Assembly: GCA_913775725.1 (NCBI GenBank)
Contig: CAJYNG010000021.1
Coordinates: forward strand, 186,001 to 250,000
Direction: 5' to 3'
DNA from: an uncultured Stenotrophomonas sp.
GTDB taxonomy: Bacteria; Pseudomonadota; Gammaproteobacteria; Xanthomonadales; Xanthomonadaceae
Length of the DNA stretch: 64,000 nucleotides
A program made the position numbers and the translations under genes. Below the pieces are notes generated by a model. The model had not been told where the DNA came from. It did no database searches and was given only the letters and a program-made list of their open reading frames with translations. Of the stretch, positions 49,754 through 59,059 are shown piece after piece (positions within the stretch are counted from its first letter, which is position 1; each line of letters begins with the position of its first letter).

Positions 49754-50844
49754 GCGGCCTGCTGCTCCTGGGAACCGGGCAGGGCACGCGGCGGCAGCCC
49801 GGCCACGGCCTGGGCGATCGCACGGATGTGGTCGGGGGTGGAGCCGCAGCAGCCGCCGACGAGGTTCAGCAGGCCATCCTCGGCGAAGCCACGCAGGGTG
49901 GCGGCCATCTCCTCGGGCGTCTCGTCGTACTCGCCGAAGGCATTGGGCAGGCCGGCATTGGGGTGCGCGCTGACATGGCAGTCGGCCACCTGGGACAGGG
50001 TTTCCACGTGCGGGCGCATGGCATCGGCACCCAGCGCGCAGTTCAGGCCGATCGACAGCGGGCGCGCATGGGCCAGCGAGGCATGGAAGGCATCGGCGGT
50101 CTGCCCCGACAGGGTGCGGCCGGACGCATCGGTGATGGTGCCGGAGATCATCACCGGCAGGCGTGCACCGCGCGCATCGAAGGCCTCTTCCAGCGCATAC
50201 AGCGCGGCCTTGGCGTTGAGCGTGTCGAAGATGGTCTCGACCATGATCGTGTCGGCACCGCCGTCGATCAGGCCGTCGATGGCCTCGCGGTAGGTGTCGC
50301 GCAGTTCGTCGAAGCTGGTGTTGCGGAAGCCGGGGTCATTGACGTCGGGGCTGATCGAGGCCGTGCGGCTGGTCGGGCCAAGCACGCCGATGACAAAGCG
50401 CGGTTTGTTCGGGGTATCTGCAGCGGCGGCATCGCAGCAGGCACGAGCTACCGCAGCGCCCGCCTTGTTCAGCTCATAGACCAGGTGTTCGAGGTGGTAG
50501 TCGGCCTGACTGACCGAGGTTGCGTTGAAGGTGTTGGTCTCGACCAGATCCGCCCCGGCTTCGAGATAGGCGGTGTGGATGTCGGCGATGACCTGCGGCC
50601 GGGTCAACAGCAGCAGATCGTTGTTGCCTTTGAGATCGTGACCTTCCGGTGTGCCGTGGTCGCAGCCGGGGCCATGGACGTGGTCGTAACCATCGGCAAA
50701 GCGCTCGCCTCGGTAATCGTCTTCCTGCAGCCCATGGCGCTGGATCATCGTCCCCATCGCGCCGTCGATGATCAGGATCCGCTGGCGCAGGGCGGCGAGC
50801 AGGGCATTGACACGATCAGGATGCAACCAGGGCAGGGCGGACAT
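49750..50844 (-). CDS. Methionine synthase, homocysteine-binding module (MetH N-terminal)
   Basis: This 364-residue protein is module 1 of MetH, a zinc-dependent homocysteine-binding TIM barrel. It has [31 protein letters not shown] (first zinc Cys) and [15 protein letters not shown] (second and third zinc Cys). A single-chain MetH in E. coli is about 1227 residues; 364 plus 894 adds up to that length, so the gene is split, not truncated. The 4-base overlap favours equal synthesis. It is 13 bases after the ArsR-methyltransferase gene. Confidence 0.95.
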
Positions 50845-50857
50845 GGCGTTCTCGGGC

Positions 50858-51787
50858 TCAGGGCTTGTTGGCGATCAGCGAAATCACTTCAAAGTGCGGC
50901 GGGCGCTTCTCGCGGGTAACCGTCTCCAGGCTCGATACCTGCAGGCCGGCCTTGTCGACGAACCTGCGCAGCTCCTTGTCGCTGAAGCCGAGGTTGACGT
51001 GGCCGTAGGCCTCCACTGCCGCCTTGTGCTCGTGCCGGGCCAGGCTGCACAGCAACAGGCGGCCACCGGGGCGCAGCACACGCGCGGCTTCGGTTACCGC
51101 CTGCGCCGGCTTGCTGGCGTAGGTCAGTGCATGCATCAGCACCACCAGGTCGAAGCTGCCGTCCTTGAACGGCAGCGCATGCATGTCGCCCTCGCGCACT
51201 TCCACATTGGGCAGGCGGCGCAGGCGTTCGCTGGCGGCGGCAACCACGCGCGCGCTGGTATCGATGCAGATGTAGCGCTTGGCATGCGGCGCGACGAGTT
51301 CGGCCAGCACGCCGTCACCGGAGGCGATATCGAGCACGTCGCCGGTCTCCAGCAGGGGCAGCGCGGTACGCGCCAGCGCCTCCCAGGTGCGGCCAGGGGA
51401 GTAGTGGCGTTCCATGTCACCGGCCACGCTGTCGGCCCAGTTCTGGTCGGAGGCACGGTGGGCCAGCACGGCGGCAACACGTTCGGCGTCCTGCCGCAGC
51501 AGCGGGTCGTCGCTTCCGTTGCTCAAGGCATGCCACAATGCACGCTGCGCCGGGTCCAGCTGGGCCTCGTCGAACCGGTAATAGGCCGACACGCCTGCAC
51601 GGCGGTCACGGACCAGACCGGCTTCCTTCAGGCGCGCCAGGTGGGTGGACACACGTGGCTGTGCCAGCCGGGTGATCGCCGACAGTTCGGCCACGGTCAG
51701 TTCCTCCTGCTCCAGCAGCGCCAGCAGGCGCACGCGGGTCGCATCGGCGAACACCTTCAGGCGTGTCGACCAGTCTTCAAGATCCAT
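50858..51787 (-). CDS. ArsR-family regulator fused to a SAM-dependent methyltransferase domain
   Basis: The first about 95 of 309 residues form an ArsR winged helix ([49 protein letters not shown]). The rest is a class I methyltransferase fold with the SAM loop [17 protein letters not shown] (about 152) and [13 protein letters not shown]. This architecture is often found ahead of metH or SAM-cycle genes, where SAM or SAH binding is thought to tune repression. Operon order here supports a role in methionine synthesis control. The cysteine metal sites of metal-sensing ArsR proteins are absent. Confidence 0.9.
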   Translation of the reverse strand: MDLEDWSTRLKVFADATRVRLLALLEQEELTVAELSAITRLAQPRVSTHLARLKEAGLVRDRRAGVSAYYRFDEAQLDPAQRALWHALSNGSDDPLLRQDAERVAAVLAHRASDQNWADSVAGDMERHYSPGRTWEALARTALPLLETGDVLDIASGDGVLAELVAPHAKRYICIDTSARVVAAASERLRRLPNVEVREGDMHALPFKDGSFDLVVLMHALTYASKPAQAVTEAARVLRPGGRLLLCSLARHEHKAAVEAYGHVNLGFSDKELRRFVDKAGLQVSSLETVTREKRPPHFEVISLIANKP

Positions 51788-51798
51788 AAATATCCACC

Positions 51799-51819
51799 TA
51801 TCGCGATATAGAGATATAT
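51799..51819 (-). promoter_or_regulatory. Candidate operator for the ArsR-methyltransferase regulator
   Basis: TATCGCGATA (51799-51808) is a perfect palindrome, directly joined to AGAGATATAT. GATAT occurs twice in direct repeat. The AT-rich site ends 12 bases before the regulator's start codon, in an otherwise GC-rich region. Confidence 0.5.
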
Positions 51820-51940
51820 TCGCCGAGAGCGCCTGCCGCGGTCAAGTCGCTGGCGTACGGAATTCCCCGGGCCCCGGTACAATCGGGGCACCTGGGCACG
51901 CCGTGCGCGGCCCATAACATCATGTACCCGGGAGGGTGTT

Positions 51941-53089
51941 GTGGATTTCAGCTTTACTGAAGAGCAGTTGATGTTGCAGGACGTTGCGCGGCGCATCGCG
52001 CAGGAAAAGATCGCCCCGAGCGCGGAGCACCATGACCGCACCGGCGAGTTCCCGCTGGACAACATCCGCCTGCTGGGCGAAAACGGCCTGATGGGCATCG
52101 AAGTGCCGACCGAATACGGTGGCGCGGGCATGGACCCGGTTGCGTACGTGCTGGCGATGGTGGAGGTCGCCGCCGCCGACGCTGCCCACTCGACCATCAT
52201 GTCGGTCAACAACTCGTTGTTCTGCAATGGCATCCTCACCCACGGTACCGAGGAACAGAAGCAGAAGTACGTGCGTGCCATCGCCGAGGGCGAGGCCATC
52301 GGTGCGTTTGCGCTGACCGAGCCGCAGTCCGGTTCGGACGCCACGGCCATGCGCTGCCGCGCGGTGAAGCAGGCCGACGGCACCTTCGTCATCAACGGCA
52401 AGAAGAGCTGGATCACCTCCGGCCCGGTGGCCAAGTACATCGTCCTGTTCGCAATGAGCGAGCCGGACAAGGGCGCGCGCGGCATCACTGCCTTCATCAT
52501 CGATACCGACAAGGCTGGCTTCGGTCGCGGCAAGACCGAGCCGAAGCTGGGCATCCGTGCTTCGGCCACCTGCGAGATCGAGTTCAACGATTACGTGGCG
52601 CAGGCTGAGGATGTGCTGGGCCAGGAAGGCGAGGGCTTCAAGATCGCCATGAGCGTGCTCGATGCTGGCCGCATCGGCATCGCCTCGCAGGCCATCGGCA
52701 TCGCCCGTGCCGCCTATGAAGCGACCCTGGAATACGTGAAGGAGCGCAAGGCATTCGGCGCGGCCATCGGTACCTTCCAGATGACCCAGGCCAAGATCGC
52801 CGACATGAAGTGCAAGCTGGACGCAGCGCTGCTGCTGACCCTGCGCGCCGCATGGGTGAAGGGCCAGGGCAAGCGTTTCAGCACCGAAGCCGCGGTGGCC
52901 AAGCTGACCGCTTCGGAAGCCGCGATGTGGATCACCCACCAGGCGGTGCAGATCCATGGCGGCATGGGGTACTCCAAGGAAATGCCGCTGGAGCGCTACT
53001 TCCGTGATGCCAAGATCACCGAGATCTATGAAGGCACTTCGGAAATCCAGCGCCTGGTGATCGCCCGCAACGAGACCGGACTGCGCTGA
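51941..53089 (+). CDS. Acyl-CoA dehydrogenase
   Basis: Acyl-CoA dehydrogenases oxidise acyl-CoA to enoyl-CoA with FAD. The 382-residue protein has the three-domain fold: LTEEQ-like start, the FAD loop AFALTEPQSGSDA (about 125), the WITSG segment (about 160), the C-terminal QIHGGMGYSKEMPLERYFRDAKI and the catalytic Glu in IYEGTSEIQRLVI. Short-chain substrates are likely from length and similarity. The start is a GTG at 51941 with GGGAGGG upstream. It is divergent from the ArsR/metH operon. Confidence 0.94.
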   Translation: MDFSFTEEQLMLQDVARRIAQEKIAPSAEHHDRTGEFPLDNIRLLGENGLMGIEVPTEYGGAGMDPVAYVLAMVEVAAADAAHSTIMSVNNSLFCNGILTHGTEEQKQKYVRAIAEGEAIGAFALTEPQSGSDATAMRCRAVKQADGTFVINGKKSWITSGPVAKYIVLFAMSEPDKGARGITAFIIDTDKAGFGRGKTEPKLGIRASATCEIEFNDYVAQAEDVLGQEGEGFKIAMSVLDAGRIGIASQAIGIARAAYEATLEYVKERKAFGAAIGTFQMTQAKIADMKCKLDAALLLTLRAAWVKGQGKRFSTEAAVAKLTASEAAMWITHQAVQIHGGMGYSKEMPLERYFRDAKITEIYEGTSEIQRLVIARNETGLR

Positions 53090-53132
53090 GTGGTCGTGGC
53101 TGCGCCGCCGGTCTGGCGGCGCGGCAGTACAA

Positions 53133-53159
53133 GCAGCCGAGCATGGGCTCGGCTCTACA
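53133..53159 (-). repeat. Solitary SMAG palindrome
   Basis: An AGCCGAGC-class copy ending CTACA; its GTAG head reads on the minus strand. No partner is adjacent. Confidence 0.75.
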
Positions 53160-53253
53160 GAGCGGCAACCTGCGCATCGCCATACATTTCATTCTGCGGC
53201 GCCCTTCGAAAGCCTCGCTACAATGCAGGCCGTTTTTTTCATGGGTCTGCACG

Positions 53254-53541
53254 ATGATCTATCGCGGTTGGGGTTTCATGACGCTGGTGACGCCGATTGC
53301 AGCGATCCTGCTGCTGGCGTACTTCTTTCCGCATGATGGCCCCAAAGGCAACATTCCGTTGCAGCAGGTGCTGTTGGGTGCAGGCATCGGCGCAGCCGTG
53401 AACGTGCTGCTGGGCCTGTGGCTCAATCGCGTGCCCCGGCAGAAGGGCGAAGCCGCGCCCCATCATTTCTTCTTCGTGCCGATGCAGTGGGCTGCGCTGA
53501 TTCTCGTGGCTGTGTGCGTGGTGACTGCCTTGCTGCGCTGA
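53254..53541 (+). CDS. Small inner-membrane protein, unknown
   Basis: The 95-residue product has three hydrophobic segments (about 7-25, 38-56 and 73-93) and a His/Phe-rich patch (PHHFFFVPMQW) at the third. The start ATG at 53254 is chosen as the beginning of the hydrophobic protein; an upstream frame enters the SMAG repeat. Family not recognised. Confidence 0.65.
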   Translation: MIYRGWGFMTLVTPIAAILLLAYFFPHDGPKGNIPLQQVLLGAGIGAAVNVLLGLWLNRVPRQKGEAAPHHFFFVPMQWAALILVAVCVVTALLR

Positions 53542-53558
53542 CACATCGCCCTGGAGAG

Positions 53559-53624
53559 CGCCAACCAAGGTTGGCGGCTACCTGGCATGCCGTTGCTCTG
53601 GTAGATGCCAACCTTGGTTGGCAT
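53559..53624. repeat. SMAG-like pair, CCAACC class, GTAG heads inward
   Basis: Copies 53559-53582 and 53600-53624 have stems of CCAACC/GGTTGG around AA or TT. Both GTAG heads face each other, unlike the outward arrangement of the other pairs. Confidence 0.7.
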
Positions 53625-53644
53625 GCATTCAAAAGCGGCAAGAA

Positions 53645-53673
53645 AAAAGGTCCCGGATCGCTCCGGGGCCTTT
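53645..53673. terminator. Terminator at the end of the RND operon
   Basis: AAAGGTCCCGGA/TCCGGGGCCTTT with one G-T pair and a TCGC loop. A/T runs flank it, between convergent genes. Confidence 0.75.
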
Positions 53674-53695
53674 CTCGTTTCAGCTCACCACCGGA

Positions 53696-56600
53696 TCAAC
53701 GATCCGGGCGGTGGGCGGATTCCGCGTCGCGCTGGCGTTCCATGAACTCCTTGGACGGTTCATCCAGCTTGTCACCCAGCATGCGGCGCACGACCACGAA
53801 GAACACCGGGATCATCAGCAGGCCGAGCAGGGTGGCGAACAGCATGCCGCCGATCACGCCGGTGCCGATGGCATGGCGGGAGTTGGCGCCGGCGCCGGTG
53901 GAGATCGCCATCGGGATCACGCCCATGATGAACGCGAACGACGTCATCAGGATCGGACGGAAGCGCAGGCGAGCCGCCTCGATGGTGGCATCGCGCAGGT
54001 TCTTGCCTGCGGCACGCTGCTCCACCGCGAACTCCACGATCAGGATCGCGTTCTTCGCCGCCAGGCCGATCACGGTGATCAGGCCGATCTTGAAGAACAG
54101 ATCGTTGGGCAGGCCGCGCAGCATCGACAGCCCGAGGGCGCCGAGCACGCCCAGCGGCACCACCAGCAGCACCGCGACCGGGATCGACCAGCTTTCATAC
54201 AGGGCTGCCAGGCAGAGGAACACCACCACGATGGACAGCACCAGCAGCAGCGTCGCGGCATTGCCGGCCAGGATTTCCTGGTAGGACATGCCCGACCAGT
54301 CGTAGCCGAAGCCGGCCGGCAGGTCGTCGTTGACGATGCTCTCCATGGTCTGCATCGCCTCGCCCGAGCTGGTGCCCGGGGCCTGCGAGCCAACGATGTT
54401 GATCGCCGAGTAGCCGTTGTAGCGGCTCAGCGACGGCGGTGCCGACACCCATTCGGACTTGACCACCGTGTTCAGCGGGATCATCGAACTGGTGCCGTCA
54501 GCGTTCGTGGTCAGGCTGGACGGGCTGTAGAAGCTCTTCAGCGATTCCTGGCCGGTGCGGTACGGACCATCGGCCTGCATGGTCACGCGCTTGATGCGGC
54601 CTTCGTAGAAGAAGTCGTTGACGTACACCGGGGCCAGCATCAGCTGGATGGTGCTGTACACGTCCGACACCGACATGCCCATCGACTGCGCCTGCACGCG
54701 GTCCACGTGCAGCTGCAGCTGCGGGGCGTTTTCCAGTCCGTTCGGACGCACGCCGACCAGTGCTTCAGGCTTCTGCGCGGCATTGCCGAGCAGGATGTTG
54801 CGCGCCTGGGTCAGCTGTTCGTAGCCGGCACCGCTGCGGTCCTGCAGCCACATGTCGAAGCCACCGAACTGGCCGAGGCCCTGCACGGTGGGCAGGTTGA
54901 CCACGAAGATCTGCGCTTCCTTGATGCCGTAGAACGCGCCGTTCATGTTCTGGATGAACTCGGGCGCGGTGAACTTGCGTTCCTCCCACGGCTTCAGGCG
55001 GATGAAGCCCATGCCGACGTTCTCGCCGGAACCGACGAAGCTGAAACCGGCCACCTGCAGCATGCCTTCATAGCCATCCTGCTTTTCCAGGATGCCACGC
55101 ATCTGCGCGAACACTTCGTTGGTCTGGCCCTTGGTCGAGCCCGGCGGCAGCTGCACGATCGCCAGCGCATAGCCCTGGTCTTCTTCCGGCAGGAAGCTGC
55201 CCGGCATGCGGGTGAACAGGAAGCCGCACAGTGCGGTCAGTACCACGAACAGGATCATCCAGCGCGGCGCATGGCGCACTGCCGAGGTGATGTGGCCCAC
55301 ATAGGTGTGGCTGATCTTGTCGTAGTACTTGTTGAAGGTGCGGTAGATGATGTTCGGGTTGTCGTTGTGCGTCGGCTTCAGGAAGGTCGCGCACAGCGCC
55401 GGGGTGAAGCCCAGGGCCAGGAACGCCGAGAACGCCATCGAGATGGCGATGGTCAGCGCGAACTGCTTGTAGATCTCACCGGCGGCGCCGCCCTGCAGGG
55501 CGGACGGAATGAACACCGCGGCCAGCACGACGGTGATCGCCACCACCGCGCCGGTGATCTGGGTCATCGCCTTCTGCGTGGCCGGCTTCGGCGCCAGGCC
55601 TTCCTCGGTCATGATGCGTTCGACGTTCTCGATCACCACGATCGCGTCATCGACCACGATGCCGATCGCCAGCACCATCGCGAACAGGGTCAGCTGGTTG
55701 ATCGTGAAGCCGATCATCCACATGCCCAGGAAGGTACCGAGCAGGGCCACCGGGATGACCAGGGTCGGGATCAGGGTGGCGCGGAAGTTCTGCAGGAAGA
55801 TCAGCATCACCAGGAACACCAGGAACACTGCTTCAAACAGTGTCTTGACCACTTCCTGGATCGAGATCTTGACGAAGGTGGTGCTGTCGTACGGCGAGAA
55901 CCAGGTCACGCCGGACGGGAAGCTGGGCTGCAGCTCGTCCATCTTGCCGCGCACCGCATCGGCCACGTTCAGAGCGTTGGCGCCCGGCAGCAGCTGGATG
56001 GCGAAGGCACCGGTCGGCTTGCCGTTGTACTGGGTGTCGAAGCCGTAGTTGTTGGCACCGAAGGCGACGCGGGCGATGTCCTTCAGCAGCACGCGCGAGC
56101 CGTCAGCGTTGGCGCGCAGGATGATGTTCTCGAACTCCTGCGGCGAACTGAAGCGGCCTTCGGCCGAGACCGTAGCGGTGAAGTGCTGGCCTTCCGGCGA
56201 CGGGTCCGAACCCAGCGCACCGGCGGCGAACTGCACGTTCTGCGCACGCACCGCGGCCAGCACCTGGCTTGCCGACAGGCCGTAGCCCTGCATCTTTTCC
56301 GGGTTCAGCCAGATGTTCATGGCGTACTCGGAACCGAACTGCTGGGTGCTGCCGACGCCGGGGATACGCGAGACCTGGTCGAGCACTCGCGAGCCGACGA
56401 TGTCGTTCAGGGCATCACGGTTGATGGCAGGCGTGTCGGACTGCAGTGCAATCACCATCAGGAAGCCGGCATTGGCCTTGGCCACCACCACGCCCTGCTG
56501 GGTCACTTCCGAAGGCAGTCGTGGCGTGGCCAGCGACACCTTGTTCTGCACCTGCACCTGGGCGATGTCCGGATCGGTACCGGTCTCGAAGGTCAGCGTG

Positions 56601-56869
56601 ATCTGCGCGCGGCCGTTGGAGGCGGACGAGGAGCTGAAGTACAGCAGATGATCGATACCGGTCAGCTGCTGCTCGATCACCTGGGTGACCGATTTCTCGG
56701 TGGTGTCCGCGCTGGCGCCCGGGTAGGTCGCCGAAACGGTGACCTGTGGCGGGGCGATGTTGGGATAGGACTCCACGCCCAGGTTGAGGATCGCGATCAC
56801 GCCGCTGAGCGAGATCAGGATCGCAACCACCCAGGCGAAGACTGGATGTTCGATGAAAAATTTAGGCAT
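53696..56869 (-). CDS. RND (HAE1) multidrug efflux pump, inner-membrane transporter
   Basis: The 1057-residue protein has the HAE1 layout: MPKFFIEHPVFAWVVAILI start, two large periplasmic loops, twelve membrane helices, and the TM4 proton-relay Asp pair in GIVVDDAIVVIENVER (about 405). It exports drugs by proton antiport together with the periplasmic adaptor next door. No outer-membrane channel gene is present, so a TolC-like channel encoded elsewhere must be used. Several S. maltophilia Sme pumps share this two-gene form (for example SmeGH, SmeMN). Which one this is cannot be decided from sequence recall. Confidence 0.94.
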   Translation of the reverse strand: MPKFFIEHPVFAWVVAILISLSGVIAILNLGVESYPNIAPPQVTVSATYPGASADTTEKSVTQVIEQQLTGIDHLLYFSSSSASNGRAQITLTFETGTDPDIAQVQVQNKVSLATPRLPSEVTQQGVVVAKANAGFLMVIALQSDTPAINRDALNDIVGSRVLDQVSRIPGVGSTQQFGSEYAMNIWLNPEKMQGYGLSASQVLAAVRAQNVQFAAGALGSDPSPEGQHFTATVSAEGRFSSPQEFENIILRANADGSRVLLKDIARVAFGANNYGFDTQYNGKPTGAFAIQLLPGANALNVADAVRGKMDELQPSFPSGVTWFSPYDSTTFVKISIQEVVKTLFEAVFLVFLVMLIFLQNFRATLIPTLVIPVALLGTFLGMWMIGFTINQLTLFAMVLAIGIVVDDAIVVIENVERIMTEEGLAPKPATQKAMTQITGAVVAITVVLAAVFIPSALQGGAAGEIYKQFALTIAISMAFSAFLALGFTPALCATFLKPTHNDNPNIIYRTFNKYYDKISHTYVGHITSAVRHAPRWMILFVVLTALCGFLFTRMPGSFLPEEDQGYALAIVQLPPGSTKGQTNEVFAQMRGILEKQDGYEGMLQVAGFSFVGSGENVGMGFIRLKPWEERKFTAPEFIQNMNGAFYGIKEAQIFVVNLPTVQGLGQFGGFDMWLQDRSGAGYEQLTQARNILLGNAAQKPEALVGVRPNGLENAPQLQLHVDRVQAQSMGMSVSDVYSTIQLMLAPVYVNDFFYEGRIKRVTMQADGPYRTGQESLKSFYSPSSLTTNADGTSSMIPLNTVVKSEWVSAPPSLSRYNGYSAINIVGSQAPGTSSGEAMQTMESIVNDDLPAGFGYDWSGMSYQEILAGNAATLLLVLSIVVVFLCLAALYESWSIPVAVLLVVPLGVLGALGLSMLRGLPNDLFFKIGLITVIGLAAKNAILIVEFAVEQRAAGKNLRDATIEAARLRFRPILMTSFAFIMGVIPMAISTGAGANSRHAIGTGVIGGMLFATLLGLLMIPVFFVVVRRMLGDKLDEPSKEFMERQRDAESAHRPDR

Positions 56870-56884
56870 GACGGAAGGTTCCCG

Positions 56885-58153
56885 TTACTGCTTGTTCGAA
56901 TCGGTGGCGGCCGGCTTGGCCGCATCGGCCTGCTCGGGCTTGGCCGCGTCGGCCGGTGCCTTGCCTGCGGCCGGTGCAGCGCCCGCAGGAGCGGCGCCGG
57001 CTGCGGCAGGCTTGCCGTTGGCGTCTTGCCCCGGGGTCCACGGCTTGGCCACTGCCGGTGCGCCTTCCTTGACCTTCTGCACGCCAGCCACGATCACCTT
57101 GTCACCGGCGGCCAGGCCGTCGCTGACCAGCCAGTTGCCGTTCTGCGCGCCATCGGTCTTCACGTTCTTGCGTACGACCTTGCCGTCGGCACCGACCACC
57201 ATCACGTAACCGCCGGTGGTATCGCGCAGCAGGGCCTGCTGCGGCACCAGGTAGGCGTTGTTGCGCTCGCCCAGGTTGGCCTGGAAGCTGACGAAGGCGC
57301 CGGGCAGCAGGATCTGCTGCGGGTTCGGCAGCAGTGCACGCAGCGACACCGCGCCGGTGGCCGGGTCGACCGTGGTCGAGGAGAAGTCCAGCGTGCCCGG
57401 CTCACCGTAGGTGGTGCCGTCGGCCAGCTTGACGTTGACCGTGGCCTTGCCATCGCCGGACAGTGCCAGCGCACCCTTGGCCTGCTGTGCGCGCAGCTGG
57501 GTCAGCTCATCCACGCTCAGCGAGAAGTTGACGTACAGCGGGTCGAGCTGGTCGACGGTGGTCAGCAGGGTCACATCGCCCTGGCCGACCAGCGCACCCT
57601 CGGTGACCTGCTGCTTGTTGGCCACGCCGCTGATCGGCGCGGTCACTTCGGTGTAGCCCAGGCTGATGCGCGAAGAGGTCACCGACGCCTCGGCCTGCTT
57701 GACCGCGGCCAGCGCGGTGCGCTCGGCCGATTCGGCGTTGTCCAGGTCGGCCTTGGAGACGAACTGCTGCGGGGCCAGCGAACGCGCGCGGTCGGCGGCG
57801 ACCTTGGCGTTGGCGTAGGTCGCGCGGGCCGAGGCGAGTTGCGCTTCGGACGCGTTGAGCGAGGCACGCAGCGGCGCCGGGTCAATCAGGAACAGGGTCT
57901 GGCCCTGCTTGACCTGTGAGCCCTCCTGGTAGACGCGCTTGAGCAGTACGCCCGGCACGCGCGCGCGCACGTCGGCGCTGCGGAATGGCGACAGGCGGCC
58001 GACCAGCTCACGCTGCAGCGGCAGGGTCTGCGGCTTGGCGTCGATCACGCCCACCTCCGGCGGCGGGGGCGTCTGCTGTTCCGGCTTCTTGCAGGCAGCC
58101 AGAGCGACAGCAACGGCGCACGTCAAGGCAAGGGTGCGGAGTGGGGCGATCAT
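56885..58153 (-). CDS. RND efflux periplasmic adaptor (MFP) lipoprotein
   Basis: The 422-residue adaptor has a lipobox AVALAAC (lipid Cys about residue 21). The membrane-fusion domains are in order: beta-barrel (RELVGRLSPFRSADVRARVPG), lipoyl-like and alpha-hairpin coiled coil (about 95-155), then the second lipoyl half (GYTEVTAPISG). The C-terminus (about 380-422) is an Ala/Pro/Lys-rich tail. It bridges the pump to an outer-membrane channel. It is 15 bases before the transporter gene. Its ATG overlaps the TetR stop by one base. Confidence 0.93.
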   Translation of the reverse strand: MIAPLRTLALTCAVAVALAACKKPEQQTPPPPEVGVIDAKPQTLPLQRELVGRLSPFRSADVRARVPGVLLKRVYQEGSQVKQGQTLFLIDPAPLRASLNASEAQLASARATYANAKVAADRARSLAPQQFVSKADLDNAESAERTALAAVKQAEASVTSSRISLGYTEVTAPISGVANKQQVTEGALVGQGDVTLLTTVDQLDPLYVNFSLSVDELTQLRAQQAKGALALSGDGKATVNVKLADGTTYGEPGTLDFSSTTVDPATGAVSLRALLPNPQQILLPGAFVSFQANLGERNNAYLVPQQALLRDTTGGYVMVVGADGKVVRKNVKTDGAQNGNWLVSDGLAAGDKVIVAGVQKVKEGAPAVAKPWTPGQDANGKPAAAGAAPAGAAPAAGKAPADAAKPEQADAAKPAATDSNKQ

Positions 58154-58809
58154 CAGGAGGAACTCCGGGGTTGGTTTGTAGACGGGGCCGGCGACGGCTG
58201 TGGCGCGAACGCGCGCAGGAAGCTGTCGACGGAGAATTCTGCCCAGCGCCGACGCAGCAGCGCGTCATCACGATGGGGGGTATGGAAGCGCTGTTTGTCG
58301 AAATCCTGACCGGCGATCATGCTCAGCAGCAGTTCGGCCATGAAGTGCGGGTCGTCATGCCGGAGCTGCCCTTGCATGCAAACGGTTTCAATCCATTCAG
58401 CAAGATGAAGCGTCAGCGCGCCGGCGCCATGTCGGTACAGCGTACGCGCCTCTTCGGGAAACTGGGACGCATCGGCGGCGATCAGCCGACAGGCCTGTCC
58501 TACGTGCGGTTGGTTGAAATGCTCCAGGAAGTCGGTGGCGAACTGGAGCAGGCTGGCACGCAGGTCGTCACTGCGGAGTGCACGAACCATGGCGCCGGTG
58601 GCGTGGCCGACATGGCGCTGCATCACCCGCCGCAGCAGTTCCTGCTTGCTGCCATAGCGCGAGTACAGGGTCTGCTTGGAGCAGCCGGCGTGCTGGGCCA
58701 CCGCGTCCATGCTCATCTGCATGCCCTGCTGGGCCAGCAGCTCGCGCACGGCATCGAACACGCGCTCATCGCGTGCGTCGAGGGCAACGGGGAGGTAGGC
58801 CGGGTTCAC
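58153..58809 (-). CDS. TetR-family repressor of the RND operon
   Basis: The chosen 218-residue form has the TetR helix-turn-helix at about 18-50 (VFDAVRELLAQQG and SMDAVAQHAGCSKQTLYSRYGSKQELL) and a ligand-binding C-terminal domain ending in SFLRAFAPQ. It is the first gene of its own operon, so it most likely represses itself and the pump. The start is uncertain: a GTG at 58809 gives the standard length, while an ATG at 58965 would add 52 residues without similarity. TATAGT at 58817-58822 (minus strand) lies only 7 bases ahead of the GTG, suggesting a leaderless message. GGAC-N6-GTCC overlaps it as a possible operator. Confidence 0.82.
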   Translation of the reverse strand: MNPAYLPVALDARDERVFDAVRELLAQQGMQMSMDAVAQHAGCSKQTLYSRYGSKQELLRRVMQRHVGHATGAMVRALRSDDLRASLLQFATDFLEHFNQPHVGQACRLIAADASQFPEEARTLYRHGAGALTLHLAEWIETVCMQGQLRHDDPHFMAELLLSMIAGQDFDKQRFHTPHRDDALLRRRWAEFSVDSFLRAFAPQPSPAPSTNQPRSSS

Positions 58810-59017
58810 GCGGTGGACTATACCGTCCAGTTCAGGATTGTGGAATCGAATCGGAGTCGCTGCGTGTGTCTTCCGGTAACACGCTTTGCCGATCCTGTCG
58901 GCAGTGCTGAAGCGGGCGCCAGCACCATACCGGTGCGAACTGAATAGGCGTCTAAACCGCAGCAAACCCGAATCTACTTATTCCGTCCTGCAGCAAGGCC
59001 TTTTCGTGCGGTAGGGC

Positions 59018-59023
59018 TACAAT
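59018..59023 (+). promoter_or_regulatory. Possible -10 box for the glutamate dehydrogenase gene
   Basis: TACAAT at 59018-59023 lies 36 bases before the ATG, in an AT-richer stretch. No clear -35 box was found at 16-18 bases. Confidence 0.4.
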
Positions 59024-59059
59024 TTCATTTTCCCAACTGAGCAAGCGCATCGCTCTGCC

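Noticed and set aside
53618-57919. A 1433-codon plus-strand frame across the RND genes
   Set aside because: The opposite strand encodes a clear RND transporter and adaptor with all family motifs.
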